Shown piece by piece: positions 1 to 7,731 of a stretch of 64,000 bases of DNA. Position 1 is the stretch's first letter; each line of letters starts with the position of its first letter. The stretch covers positions 372,001 to 436,000 of the forward strand of contig NZ_CAKZGO010000004.1 in the NCBI RefSeq assembly GCF_936916975.1, given 5' to 3'. Origin of the DNA: an uncultured Dongia sp. Lineage in GTDB: Bacteria > Pseudomonadota > Alphaproteobacteria > Dongiales > Dongiaceae. The translations under genes were made by a program, and so were the position numbers. A model generated the notes under the pieces. It had not been told where the DNA came from. It made no database searches and was given only the letters and a program-made list of their open reading frames with translations.

Positions 1-1701
1 CCCACGCTGCTGCGCCTCGCTGAACTCGATGGCCGCATCGACGCCATCTGGGCACGCATCGACACATTGCTGGGCATGACCGCGGCAACGCCTGCCATGT
101 CGCAGGCGGTGGCAGCAACCGTGGCCGCCTATCAGGTGGAACTGCCGAAGCTGCATGGTCTGGTCCGCACTGCGAGTGCAACGGGTGCTGCCTATCCTTT
201 TGCCGTGGCTGAGTTCCGCGCCCAGCAGACGCCCTTGCATGCCACCGTCAGTCAACTGCGCGACGCGGCCATCGATGCGGCGCTGGCCATTGCCGAGCGC
301 GCCAGGGAGGCCCGCCAGCGCGATTTGTGGCTGGCAGCTTCTGCCAGCATCGCCGCCCTGTTGCTGCTCGCGGTCGGTGCCGGCCTCTTCCTGACGCGGG
401 TCGTCAATCCGCTGGGCGCCATCACCGCGACGCTGACGCGTGTCGTCAAGGGCGAGCCGGCCAGCATCGACTTTACGGCGCGCCAGGACGATATCGGCGA
501 TGTGGCGCGCGCCCTGGTGGAATTCCAGCGCTATGTGGAGGAGCGCGGGCGGCGCCAATCCGAGCAGGAGATGCACCAGTTTCTGGAAACCATCATCGAC
601 GCCATGCCGGTCGCCATCAGCGTCAAGGACAGCGGGCTTCGCTATCGCTATGTCAATCGCTACCGGCGCCAGCTGATCACGGACAATGAAGCCGATCCTG
701 TCGGCCGGACCTTGAGCGAATTGGTAAGGCCCGACCTTGCGGCACTGGTCGAGGAAGCCGACCGGCAGATTCTGGCGAGTGGCGAGTCACAGCATCTGGA
801 ACAGGTCTGGCCGGATCGTGACGGCAAGCCGCGCGTGATCTGGTCGCTGAAGGCGCCGTTCAAGGATGCCGACGGCATCGCCCATGGCATCATCACCTGC
901 GGCGTCGACATCACCCGGCTGAAGGAAGTCGAAGCGGAACTGATCGCCCAGCGCGAAACCGCCGAAAGCGCCAATCGCGGCAAGACCAATTTTCTCGCCA
1001 ATATGAGCCATGAATTGCGCACGCCCTTGAATGCCATCATCGGCTTTGCCGAGATGCTGGCCGGCGGCTATCTCGGCAAGCTCAGCAATCACCAGCAGGA
1101 CTATGTCGGGCACGTCCTGCAATCCGGCCAGCATCTTCTGCATGTGGTCAATGACCTTCTCGATCTGTCGCGCCTCGAAACCGGGCAGATCGATCTGCGG
1201 ATCGTCCCCACCAGCTTCGACCAGATCGCCGTGGCGGCCCTGGGGCTGGTGCGGCCGCAGGCGGAGAAGGCCGGAGTTCATCTCACCTTCGCGCCCAATG
1301 GCCTCAAGCTGTTGGCCGATGAACGGGCGCTCACTCAGATTCTCACCAACCTGCTCGGCAACGCCATCAAGTTCAACCGGCCGGGTGGCGAGGTCCGCCT
1401 GCGCGCCGAGATGCACAAGGACCGTGTGCGCATTACCGTCACCGACAGCGGCATCGGCATGTCACCGCTGGCCTGCGAGAATGCCAGCCAGGCCCTCATC
1501 CCCACCGACGCCCATCACGCCCGCCCGAATGGCGGTGCGGGCCTCGGCCTTGCCATCTGCCGCCGCCTCCTGGACCGGTTGAACGGCACGCTGGAGATCG
1601 AGAGCGAACTCGGCGCCGGCACAACGGTCACCGTCACCCTCCCCGCCGAACGCCGCCTGCCCGCCCCGCGGTCATTGGCCGAAGCGCCCCTCAGGGTCTA
1701 G
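1..1701 (+). CDS. Membrane sensor histidine kinase, 5' end outside window
   Basis: The frame is open from base 1, so the gene starts upstream; 566 codons are visible. In order it shows the end of a helical sensor region, one membrane segment (about residues 101-125 of the visible part), a HAMP segment beginning VVNPLGAI, a PAS domain (FLETIIDAMPVAISV to VDITRL), a HisKA dimerisation domain with the H-box FLANMSHELRTPLNA, and a HATPase_c domain with N-box (LLGNAIKFN), G1 (DSGIGM) and G2 (GAGLGLAI). It should autophosphorylate on the H-box histidine and pass phosphate to a response regulator, which is not in view. The G1-G2 linker is short. The ligand is unknown. No receiver domain follows; the gene ends cleanly before a TetR gene. 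Confidence 0.93.
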   Translation, partial: PTLLRLAELDGRIDAIWARIDTLLGMTAATPAMSQAVAATVAAYQVELPKLHGLVRTASATGAAYPFAVAEFRAQQTPLHATVSQLRDAAIDAALAIAERAREARQRDLWLAASASIAALLLLAVGAGLFLTRVVNPLGAITATLTRVVKGEPASIDFTARQDDIGDVARALVEFQRYVEERGRRQSEQEMHQFLETIIDAMPVAISVKDSGLRYRYVNRYRRQLITDNEADPVGRTLSELVRPDLAALVEEADRQILASGESQHLEQVWPDRDGKPRVIWSLKAPFKDADGIAHGIITCGVDITRLKEVEAELIAQRETAESANRGKTNFLANMSHELRTPLNAIIGFAEMLAGGYLGKLSNHQQDYVGHVLQSGQHLLHVVNDLLDLSRLETGQIDLRIVPTSFDQIAVAALGLVRPQAEKAGVHLTFAPNGLKLLADERALTQILTNLLGNAIKFNRPGGEVRLRAEMHKDRVRITVTDSGIGMSPLACENASQALIPTDAHHARPNGGAGLGLAICRRLLDRLNGTLEIESELGAGTTVTVTLPAERRLPAPRSLAEAPLRV

Positions 1702-1740
1702 CGATAGTCCGCGGAGTTCTTCGGAGTTCTTCTTGGCACA

Positions 1741-1769
1741 TTGACAATTTAGGACGTTTGCCCTAATTC
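1741..1769 (+). promoter_or_regulatory. Probable sigma70-type promoter of the TetR gene
   Basis: A perfect -35 hexamer TTGACA (1741-1746) is followed after 17 bases by TAATTC (1764-1769), a passable -10. It lies 40 bases upstream of the TetR start codon and its -10 falls inside the inverted repeat 1749-1788, which fits repressor-controlled transcription. The -10 is weak, so this is a reading by eye. Confidence 0.5.
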
Positions 1770-1788
1770 TTTTGGGCAAGCGTCCTAA
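1749..1788. promoter_or_regulatory. Large inverted repeat, probable TetR operator
   Basis: Two 15-base arms, TTAGGACGTTTGCCC (1749-1763) and GGGCAAGCGTCCTAA (1774-1788), match with one mismatch around a 10-base centre. Each arm plus flank is itself partly palindromic (TTAGG...CCTAA), so two adjacent dimer sites are possible. It overlaps the presumed -10 of the TetR gene starting at 1809, as expected for autorepression. Confidence 0.7.
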
Positions 1789-1808
1789 TATTTGAACGGT
1801 AGTCGAGC

Positions 1809-2405
1809 ATGAGCGCCAGCGCCACGCGCACCGAGATCGTTGCTGCGGCAGACGGCCTGTTCTATCGGCAGGGATACGAACACACGTCCTTCGCTGATAT
1901 TTCGGAGGCCGTGAAAATATCGCGGGGAAATTTCTACTATCACTTCAAGACCAAGGACGAGATCCTGGACGCCGTCATCGTCGCACGACTCCAGAAAACC
2001 CAGACGATGCTGGATCGCTGGGAAAAGATCGGCGAGACCCCGCACGCAAGAATACTGAGCTTCCTTCACATCCTCATCGCCAACCGCGCCGATATCAAAC
2101 GCTATGGGTGTCCGGTCGGCACACTCACGGCTGAACTGGCGAAGCTGGGTCATGCTGCGCAGGATGAGGCCAACAAGCTGTTTTCTATGTTTCGCATCTG
2201 GCTTCGCGGGCAGTTCGATCTGCTGGGCTGCAAGAATGCCGATTCCCTGGCGCTTCACATTCTGGCCCGTAGCCAGGGTATTGCCACTCTGGCCAACGCC
2301 TTCAAGGACGAAGCCTTCATCCGCCGCGAAGTGGCGGATCTCGAAGCATGGCTCCAGAAGGTTACCGACGATGTGCAACCGCGGCAGCGCGCGCGGAAAT
2401 CATAA
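1809..2405 (+). CDS. TetR/AcrR-family transcriptional regulator
   Basis: 198 residues. The N-terminal helix-turn-helix is clear: FADISEAVKISRGNFYYHFKT matches the TetR recognition-helix pattern (xxGxFYxHFxxKxEL). The C-terminal half has the GCPVGTLTAEL segment seen in regulators of small-molecule or electrophile response. It likely represses its own promoter through the inverted repeat at 1749-1788 and the next genes, which follow closely: a YCII-like protein (12 bases to its ATG) and Tag. Ligand unknown. Confidence 0.92.
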   Translation: MSASATRTEIVAAADGLFYRQGYEHTSFADISEAVKISRGNFYYHFKTKDEILDAVIVARLQKTQTMLDRWEKIGETPHARILSFLHILIANRADIKRYGCPVGTLTAELAKLGHAAQDEANKLFSMFRIWLRGQFDLLGCKNADSLALHILARSQGIATLANAFKDEAFIRREVADLEAWLQKVTDDVQPRQRARKS

Positions 2406-2417
2406 GTGGGGATCACC

Positions 2418-2705
2418 ATGTATGTCGTGCTGCTGACATTTTCGGATAATAAAGGCGATGCGGGAAAGCATATGCAAGGCCACAAGGACTGGCTGCAAGC
2501 TGGATTTGATGATGGTGTCTTCCTCATGGCCGGCAGCCTGCAACCCAACCGGGGCGGCGCCATACTGGCGCATAACGTGACCCATGCCGATCTAACAACC
2601 CGCGTGGAAAGCGACCCCTTTGTCGCGGCAAATGTCGTCGGTGCCGAGATCCTTGAGATCGCACCGTCGCGCGCTGATCCGCGCCTCAATTTCCTGCTCG
2701 GCTGA
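2418..2705 (+). CDS. YCII-related (YciI-like) small protein
   Basis: 95 residues from ATG 2418, chosen over the upstream in-frame GTG 2406 because GTGGGGA sits at ribosome-site distance from the ATG. The sequence MYVVLLTFSDN, then HKDWLQAGFDDGVFLMAGS and VESDPFVAANV, has the YCII ferredoxin-like layout with the conserved His and the SDPF Asp. Members are small dimeric proteins, mostly of unknown reaction, some with dehydrohalogenase or lactone-related activity. It probably shares a transcript with the TetR gene before it. Confidence 0.8.
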   Translation: MYVVLLTFSDNKGDAGKHMQGHKDWLQAGFDDGVFLMAGSLQPNRGGAILAHNVTHADLTTRVESDPFVAANVVGAEILEIAPSRADPRLNFLLG

Positions 2706-2732
2706 ATCAACTCATCTCTTGGAGGAAGCGAC

Positions 2733-3338
2733 ATGAGCGCCACGATTCCTGGACCGGATGGTAAACCGCGTTGCCGCTGGTGCGCGGCGGCGCCAGAATT
2801 CTTTGCCTATCACGATGCGGAATGGGGTTTTCCGGTCAGCGACGATCGACGACTGTTCGAGAAGCTCTGCCTGGAAGGTTTTCAGTCAGGCCTGAGCTGG
2901 CGGACAATCCTTGCCAAACGAGAGAATTTCCGAAATGCCTTTCATGATTTCGACCTTGATCGCGTCGCGCGCTACACGGAAAAGGATGTGATCCGTCTTC
3001 TCGGCAACGAAGGCATCATTCGCCATCGGGGTAAAATCGAAGCAACCATAAACAACGCGAAACGAGCCAAGGAGATGGTGAAGGCGGAAGGATCCCTTGC
3101 TGCCTTCCTCTGGCGCTTTGAAGCGAAACCGAGATCCCAAGGTACACCCCAGACCGCCGCCACCTCGGCCGATTCCGTCGCCTTGTCGAAGGAACTCAAG
3201 AAGCGAGGCTGGAAATTCGTTGGCCCCACGACGGTCTATGCCTTCATGCAAGCCATGGGCCTGGTCAACGATCACGCCGAGGACTGCATCACCCGCCGCA
3301 AAGTCGTCAAAGCTCGCAAAGCCTTTCAGCGCCCCTAA
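2733..3338 (+). CDS. tag: DNA-3-methyladenine glycosylase I
   Basis: 201 residues, the usual Tag length. It removes 3-methyladenine from alkylated DNA in base excision repair. Diagnostic stretches are RCRWC near the N-terminus (zinc-binding Cys), YHDAEWGFPV, FEKLCLEGFQSGLSW, the helix-hairpin-helix-like NEGIIRHRGKIEATINNA, and GWKFVGPTTVYAFMQAMGLVNDH with the C-terminal zinc ligands. A good ribosome site GGAGG precedes ATG 2733. It is 27 bases downstream of the YCII gene in the TetR-headed group, so alkylation or electrophile response is a possible theme; this is inference. Confidence 0.97.
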   Translation: MSATIPGPDGKPRCRWCAAAPEFFAYHDAEWGFPVSDDRRLFEKLCLEGFQSGLSWRTILAKRENFRNAFHDFDLDRVARYTEKDVIRLLGNEGIIRHRGKIEATINNAKRAKEMVKAEGSLAAFLWRFEAKPRSQGTPQTAATSADSVALSKELKKRGWKFVGPTTVYAFMQAMGLVNDHAEDCITRRKVVKARKAFQRP

Positions 3339-3379
3339 CCCTGCGCCATGCGACAGAGGTTGTCGTCACCGAGACATTC

Positions 3380-4306
3380 TCACCGCTTGGCCAGATACTT
3401 CATCCCTGTATCGCACATGACGGTAACGATGGTGGCGCCGGGCGTCATCTGTTCCGCCAGTCGCAGTGCCGCAACAACATTCGCACCTGTCGAGGTGCCA
3501 CCGAAGAGACCTTCTTCACGGGCGAGCCTCGCCGCCATGTCTTTGGCTTCCTCCGTCGAGACGCGTTCGATGCTGTCGGCGATGTCCTTCTGCCACATGG
3601 GGACGATGTAGCCCGCACCTATGCCGTCGATTTTATGGGCGCCGGTCTTGCCGCCCGAGAGGACGGGGGATTCGGTGGGTTCGACTGCGATGACCTTGAT
3701 ATTTGGATTGTGGCGGCGCAGAGCCTCGCCCGTCCCGCGCAAGGATGCCGCCGTGCCGACGCTTTGTACGAAGGCATCGACTTGGCCCTCGGTCTGCATC
3801 CAGATTTCATCCGCCATGCGGTGATAGGCGCCGAGCTGGTCGCGGTTGTTCATCTGGTCGGTCCAGAAGCTGCCGGTCTTCTGCGCAATGAGGCCGGCCG
3901 CTGCGATCATGTCGCGGGTGAGCTTTTCGGTCATGCGGCCGCTTTCGCTCTCCAGCACCAGGAGCTTGGCGCCCAGCGCCTTCATATGGGCAAGCTTTTC
4001 CGGGGCAAAGGCATCGGCGGTCACGATGTGGAGCGGATAGCCTTTTACCGCGCAGACCAACGAGAGCGAGACGCCGGTGCTGCCGCCGGTATATTCGACT
4101 ACCGAGCCGCCTGGTTTGAGCCTGCCATCCTTCTCGGCCGCCTCGATCATGGCCAGCGCCATGCGGTCCTTCATGCTGCCGGTCGGATTCTCGCTTTCCA
4201 GCTTGAGGAGGATGCGCACGCCGTTCGCGGGCGCGATCCGTCGCAGGGGCAGCAGGCTGGTATTGCCGATGCATTGCAGGATGTCCCGGCCTGGACCTTT
4301 CGTCAT
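3380..4306 (-). CDS. Cysteine synthase family PLP enzyme
   Basis: 308 residues from ATG 4306, which overlaps the stop of the DUF488 gene as ATGA; an upstream ATG at 4339 would reach further into that gene. Fold type II PLP enzyme: IGNTSLLPL, lysine K46 in NPTGSMKDRMAL for the internal aldimine, a phosphate-binding loop SVGTAASLRG, and GGTSTGAN. It should act in sulfur amino-acid metabolism (O-acetylserine or related beta-replacement). Odd point: the substrate loop reads EYTGGSTG where classical CysK/CysM have TSGNTG, so substrate may differ. Translationally coupled to DUF488. Confidence 0.88.
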   Translation of the reverse strand: MTKGPGRDILQCIGNTSLLPLRRIAPANGVRILLKLESENPTGSMKDRMALAMIEAAEKDGRLKPGGSVVEYTGGSTGVSLSLVCAVKGYPLHIVTADAFAPEKLAHMKALGAKLLVLESESGRMTEKLTRDMIAAAGLIAQKTGSFWTDQMNNRDQLGAYHRMADEIWMQTEGQVDAFVQSVGTAASLRGTGEALRRHNPNIKVIAVEPTESPVLSGGKTGAHKIDGIGAGYIVPMWQKDIADSIERVSTEEAKDMAARLAREEGLFGGTSTGANVVAALRLAEQMTPGATIVTVMCDTGMKYLAKR

Positions 4307-4677
4307 TTCTGCCTCTTCTTGATGGGCTTCGCCAGCCAAGCTTTGAGGGCTGTGGCATTGTTCCGCACCTCATCGCGCGCGGCATAGAGCAGGGTAATCG
4401 GCCCCTGCCGCAGATGGTCGCGCAGTTCTGTCGCCGCCGCCTGGGCCGCGTCAGTTTCCAGTTCCACCACATAGGCAGCGCAGAAGGCATCCCAATCATC
4501 GGGCTTGCCGTGGAAGCGCTGGCGCAAATCGTGGCTGGGCGAGATGTCCTTCAGCCACAGATCGATGGCAGCCTTTTCCTTGGTGAGGCCACGCGGCCAC
4601 AGCCGATCGACGAGGATGCGCATCCCGTCGGCGGTGTCCGGCTTCTCATAGACGCGTTTCACATGCGGTGGTTTCAT
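4303..4677 (-). CDS. DUF488 family protein
   Basis: 124 residues. VKRVYEKPDTADGMRILVDRLWPRG followed by DLWLKDISPSHDLRQRF and a late TLLYAARDE is the DUF488/YeaO-like signature. Function unknown in the family. It is first gene of a two-gene operon with the cysteine-synthase-like enzyme (ATGA overlap at 4303-4306) and is transcribed away from the MarR gene, sharing the operator region 4702-4728. Confidence 0.9.
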   Translation of the reverse strand: MKPPHVKRVYEKPDTADGMRILVDRLWPRGLTKEKAAIDLWLKDISPSHDLRQRFHGKPDDWDAFCAAYVVELETDAAQAAATELRDHLRQGPITLLYAARDEVRNNATALKAWLAKPIKKRQK

Positions 4678-4701
4678 CTGGCACCCCAGAAAGCCATTTC
4701 C

Positions 4702-4728
4702 ATGTATCTACATTTAATGTATATACAT
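4702..4728. promoter_or_regulatory. Twin palindromic operator between DUF488 and MarR genes
   Basis: Two near-identical 12-base palindromes lie in tandem: ATGTATCTACAT (4702-4713) and ATGTATATACAT (4717-4728), three bases apart. The second ends only 6 bases before the MarR start codon and both lie in the 57-base gap between divergent genes. MarR proteins usually autoregulate from such AT-rich palindromes, so binding here could control both directions. Confidence 0.75.
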
Positions 4729-4734
4729 ACATCT

Positions 4735-5193
4735 ATGAGCGCAGCTAAACAACCCCGCAAGACCCTGGTCACGGACGCCCGCATCCTGGTCGAGACCTGC
4801 GCCGGCTGGAACAGCCGTCAGGCGGCGCGGCGCATCACCTTGTTCCTCGACCGGGAGCTTGCGGAGACCGGCCTGACCTCGGCGCAGATCGGCCTCATGG
4901 CGGAGATCGCGACGCTGGCCGACGATACGTTGGGGGCGCTCGCCAAACGTACCGGGCTGGAACAGTCGACCCTGTCGCGCAATCTGCGAAATCTGGAGAG
5001 CGACGGGCTGATCGAGATCACGATCGTGGAGCAGGATCTGCGGCGGCGTGCGGTATGGCTGACCGAAACAGGTGCAAGACGGCTGGAAGCGGCCATCCCG
5101 ATCTGGCGGAAGGCGCAGGCCAAGCTCGCAAAGCTCATCTCCCCCGACCTGCCGCGGCGGCTCGCTACCCAGGCCGAGGCGCTTCCGCTTTGA
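4735..5193 (+). CDS. MarR-family transcriptional regulator
   Basis: 152 residues from ATG 4735, the first Met after the operator; the open frame extends upstream through the divergent DUF488 gene and is not coding there. Winged helix: LTSAQIGLMAEIA, then LAKRTGLEQSTLSRNLRNLESDGLI (recognition helix) and the wing DLRRRAVWLTETGARRLEAA. Likely binds the twin palindromes at 4702-4728 and so regulates itself and the divergent DUF488/cysteine-synthase-like operon. An EamA exporter follows 63 bases later. Confidence 0.92.
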   Translation: MSAAKQPRKTLVTDARILVETCAGWNSRQAARRITLFLDRELAETGLTSAQIGLMAEIATLADDTLGALAKRTGLEQSTLSRNLRNLESDGLIEITIVEQDLRRRAVWLTETGARRLEAAIPIWRKAQAKLAKLISPDLPRRLATQAEALPL

Positions 5194-5256
5194 AAAACCG
5201 CCTGATATGACTCCTGACATGACTGCGAACCGTCGCATCTCATCCGGGGCGTCAAG

Positions 5257-6129
5257 TTGAGAACGATCGCGCTCACAGCACTCGCCATCCTGGCCTTTGC
5301 CGGCAACTCGCTGCTGACGCGCTGGGCATTGGCGCCATCAGCAACGGGCATGCCGGTTATCGGCGCTGCGGAATTCGTGACGCTGCGCCTCGCCGCCGGT
5401 GCGGCGATGCTGGCACTGCTCGCTCTGCGGCAACGCAGCGACATCCGGCCGCGCCGTGCCGATCTCGGGGGAATTCTCTCGCTGCTGGTCTATGGCGAGG
5501 CGTTCACCTTTGCCTATCTCAGCCTGGGTGCTGCGACCGGCGCGCTCATCCTGTTCGCCACCGTGCAGCTGACTCTCGCCGTGATTGCGACCTTGCGCGG
5601 CAATCCGCCAAGCTGGCGCGATCGCATCGGCCTGCTCATCGCCTTTGCCGGCATGGCCTGGCTGCTGGCGCCGGGCGCCACCACCCCGCCGCTGGTGCCG
5701 GCCCTCCTCATGGCGCTGGCCGGCATCGCCTGGGGAATCTACACGATGCTGGGGAAGGGAACGGCCGATCCCTTCACGCGGACGGCGCGCAACTTCATCG
5801 GCGCGGCACCCTTGGCACTGCTCGTGCTGCCCTTCGTGACATTGACGACGCCCAGTTTCCACGGTGTGGCACTCGCCATTGCGTCGGGCGCCATCACCTC
5901 GGGCCTCGGCTATGTCATCTGGTATGCCGTGCTGCCGCAGTTGAAGGTGGCGACCGCCGGTGCTGCGCAATTGCTGGTACCGGTGGTGGCAGCGGCCGGT
6001 GGCATCCTGTGGCTGGGTGAATCCCTGTCGGTGAAATTGGCGGCCGTGACGGTGGTGATCCTCGGCGGCATCTGGCTCACCACCCACGCCCCCAAGAACA
6101 CACCGTCAAACACATCGGGACGGAGCTGA
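5257..6129 (+). CDS. EamA/DMT-family membrane transporter
   Basis: 290 residues, with about ten hydrophobic segments and the two EamA repeats (first ending near GMAWLLAPG, second ending ILGGIWLTTHA). Start is TTG 5257, with GGGG about 8 bases before it; no better ATG is in frame nearby. Inner-membrane exporter of metabolites or drugs, substrate unknown. The end shows the family pattern GLGYVIWYAVL...AGAAQLLVPVVAAAGGILWLGE. It follows the MarR regulator and precedes a GST by 4 bases, so the three may form one detoxification unit. Confidence 0.9.
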   Translation: MRTIALTALAILAFAGNSLLTRWALAPSATGMPVIGAAEFVTLRLAAGAAMLALLALRQRSDIRPRRADLGGILSLLVYGEAFTFAYLSLGAATGALILFATVQLTLAVIATLRGNPPSWRDRIGLLIAFAGMAWLLAPGATTPPLVPALLMALAGIAWGIYTMLGKGTADPFTRTARNFIGAAPLALLVLPFVTLTTPSFHGVALAIASGAITSGLGYVIWYAVLPQLKVATAGAAQLLVPVVAAAGGILWLGESLSVKLAAVTVVILGGIWLTTHAPKNTPSNTSGRS

Positions 6130-6133
6130 CCCC

Positions 6134-6760
6134 ATGATCCTCATCGGCCAATTTGATTCGCCCTTCGTGCGCCGGGTCGGCATCGCGCTCACGCTCTATG
6201 GCCTGCCGTTCGAGCATCGGCCCTGGTCGGCCTTCTCTGATGCCGACAAGCTCCGCGCCTATAACCCGCTGACGCGCGTGCCGGCCCTGGTGCTGGATGA
6301 TGGTGACGTGCTGATCGACAGCCATATCATTCTCGATTATCTCGACAACCTCGTGCCGGCTGACCGCGCGATGTTTCCGCGCAGCGAGCCAGCGCGGCAC
6401 CAGGCCCTCAAGGTGGCGGCCCTTGCCGCCGGATTGGCCGACAAGGCGGTCAGCCTGTTCTATGAGAAGCGCCTGCATGCGCAGGCATCCGACATCTGGG
6501 TCGATCGCTGCCGCGCGCAGATCGGCGGCGTGTTGGCCATGCTGGAAGCCGACCGCGCCAGCCGCAGCAGCCCCTACTGGTTCGGCGATCACATCGGGCA
6601 TGCCGATATCGCGGTGGCCTGCGCCTTGCGCTTCGTCGGTGACGTACATCCCGGCGTCATTCCACTTGAGCGTTTTCCGGCGCTGCAGGCCCATGCGGCG
6701 AAGCTTGAGGCATTGCCGGTATTTCAGAAGATTGCCCAAGCCTTCATCGCGCCCACGTGA
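6134..6760 (+). CDS. Glutathione S-transferase family protein
   Basis: 208 residues. The N-terminal thioredoxin-like domain begins MILIGQFDSPFVRRV, with Ser/Arg at the usual glutathione-activating site, and has VPALVLDDGDVLIDSHIILDYL (cis-Pro and the glutathione-binding D-S pair). The all-helical C-terminal domain contains the N-capping box HIGHADIAVACALRF. Predicted cytosolic conjugation or isomerisation enzyme of unknown substrate, four bases after the EamA exporter. Confidence 0.93.
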   Translation: MILIGQFDSPFVRRVGIALTLYGLPFEHRPWSAFSDADKLRAYNPLTRVPALVLDDGDVLIDSHIILDYLDNLVPADRAMFPRSEPARHQALKVAALAAGLADKAVSLFYEKRLHAQASDIWVDRCRAQIGGVLAMLEADRASRSSPYWFGDHIGHADIAVACALRFVGDVHPGVIPLERFPALQAHAAKLEALPVFQKIAQAFIAPT

Positions 6761-6789
6761 CAGCCGTATCGTCGCTGCGGTAGAAAGCA

Positions 6790-6811
6790 GGCTCCTTGTG
6801 ATGAAGGAGCC
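6790..6811 (+). promoter_or_regulatory. Hairpin that masks a ribosome-binding site
   Basis: GGCTCCTT (6790-6797) pairs perfectly with AAGGAGCC (6804-6811) across a 6-base loop. The Shine-Dalgarno AAGGAG (6804-6809) is entirely within the 3' arm, 5 bases before the ATG at 6815. There is no U-run, so it does not look like a terminator of the GST gene. Such a stem would hide the ribosome site until opened by heat, a protein or translation upstream. Confidence 0.65.
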
Positions 6812-6814
6812 GGC

Positions 6815-7366
6815 ATGCCGCCCAGTGAACCACAAGATGCGCTGTTCTTCGCGCTGCTGCCGGACCCGGATGTCGCCGGCGAGATTCTGGCGCTGGCCAA
6901 GCGGCTGCATTTTGAATTGGATCTGTCCGGCCCTCTGCCGGCACCCGAACGACTGCATGTCTCGCTCAAGCCGGTCGGCGCTTACGAAAATTTGCCGGAT
7001 AAAATTGCCACCCTTGCCAGCAAGGCCGCCGGCGCGGTTCGTGCACATCCTTTCGAAATCACCTGTGACCATCTGATCAGTTTCGTTGGCGATCAACATC
7101 CACTGGTGCTGACATGCGATGCACCGAGCAACATCGAGGTGCAGAATCTCTATCGGCAATTGAACGCCGCTTTGGTGAAGACAGGACTGCCGCGCGTGAA
7201 GAAGACCGCGCCCTTCCCGCACCTCACCTTGCTTTATGGTGGAAGACCTGTACCCAGAATGCCGCTCGATCCGCCGATCTCCTGGATTGTGCGCGAGTTG
7301 GTCTTGGTCAATAGTCACCAAGGAAAAGGCCGCCACGAGCACGTTGCAAGCTGGCCGCTGCGATAG
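6815..7366 (+). CDS. 2'-5' RNA ligase / 2H phosphoesterase superfamily protein
   Basis: 183 residues. Two H-x-S/T motifs typical of 2H phosphoesterases are at H48-V-S50 (RLHVSLKPVG) and H136-L-T138 (FPHLTLLYG), with FFALLPDPDV at the N-terminus. The ThpR/LigT group hydrolyses or ligates 2',3'-cyclic phosphates on RNA; the true substrate is unknown here. Its ribosome site lies in the hairpin 6790-6811, so translation may be conditional. The yffB-like gene follows by 17 bases. Confidence 0.9.
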   Translation: MPPSEPQDALFFALLPDPDVAGEILALAKRLHFELDLSGPLPAPERLHVSLKPVGAYENLPDKIATLASKAAGAVRAHPFEITCDHLISFVGDQHPLVLTCDAPSNIEVQNLYRQLNAALVKTGLPRVKKTAPFPHLTLLYGGRPVPRMPLDPPISWIVRELVLVNSHQGKGRHEHVASWPLR

Positions 7367-7383
7367 GGCATGAAGGACGAGGC

Positions 7384-7731
7384 ATGGCGATCACGATCTA
7401 TGGCATCAAGAATTGCGACACGATGAAAAAGGCGCGCGACTGGCTGGACGATCACGGCATCGCCTATGATTTCCACGACTACAAGACGGCCGGCATCGAC
7501 AAGAAGCATCTCGATGCCTGGTGCAAGGAGCTGGGCTGGGAAACCGTGCTCAACCGCGCCGGCACCACCTTCCGCAAACTGCCCGATGCCGACCGCGCCG
7601 ATCTCAACGCCGCCAAAGCTATTGCGTTGATGCTGGCGCAACCCTCGATGATCAAGCGGCCGATCCTGGATCTCGGCACAAAACGCCTCGCCGGCTTCAA
7701 GCCGGAGATCTACGCGCAGGCATTGGCCTAG
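7384..7731 (+). CDS. ArsC/Spx-family protein, YffB type
   Basis: 115 residues. ITIYGIKNCDTMKKARDWLDDHGIAYDFHDYK has the single N-terminal Cys11 in the NCDT context of YffB proteins, and FRKLPDADRADLNAAKAIALMLAQPSMIKRPIL matches the ArsC-family C-terminal half. This group is thioredoxin-fold; YffB binds glutathione weakly and has no proven arsenate reductase role. Its stop overlaps that of the opposing GST gene in the four bases CTAG. Confidence 0.93.
   Translation: MAITIYGIKNCDTMKKARDWLDDHGIAYDFHDYKTAGIDKKHLDAWCKELGWETVLNRAGTTFRKLPDADRADLNAAKAIALMLAQPSMIKRPILDLGTKRLAGFKPEIYAQALA

Noticed and set aside
6077-7342. 421-codon minus-strand frame
   Set aside because: Fully antisense to GST and 2H phosphoesterase genes, which have clear family motifs.
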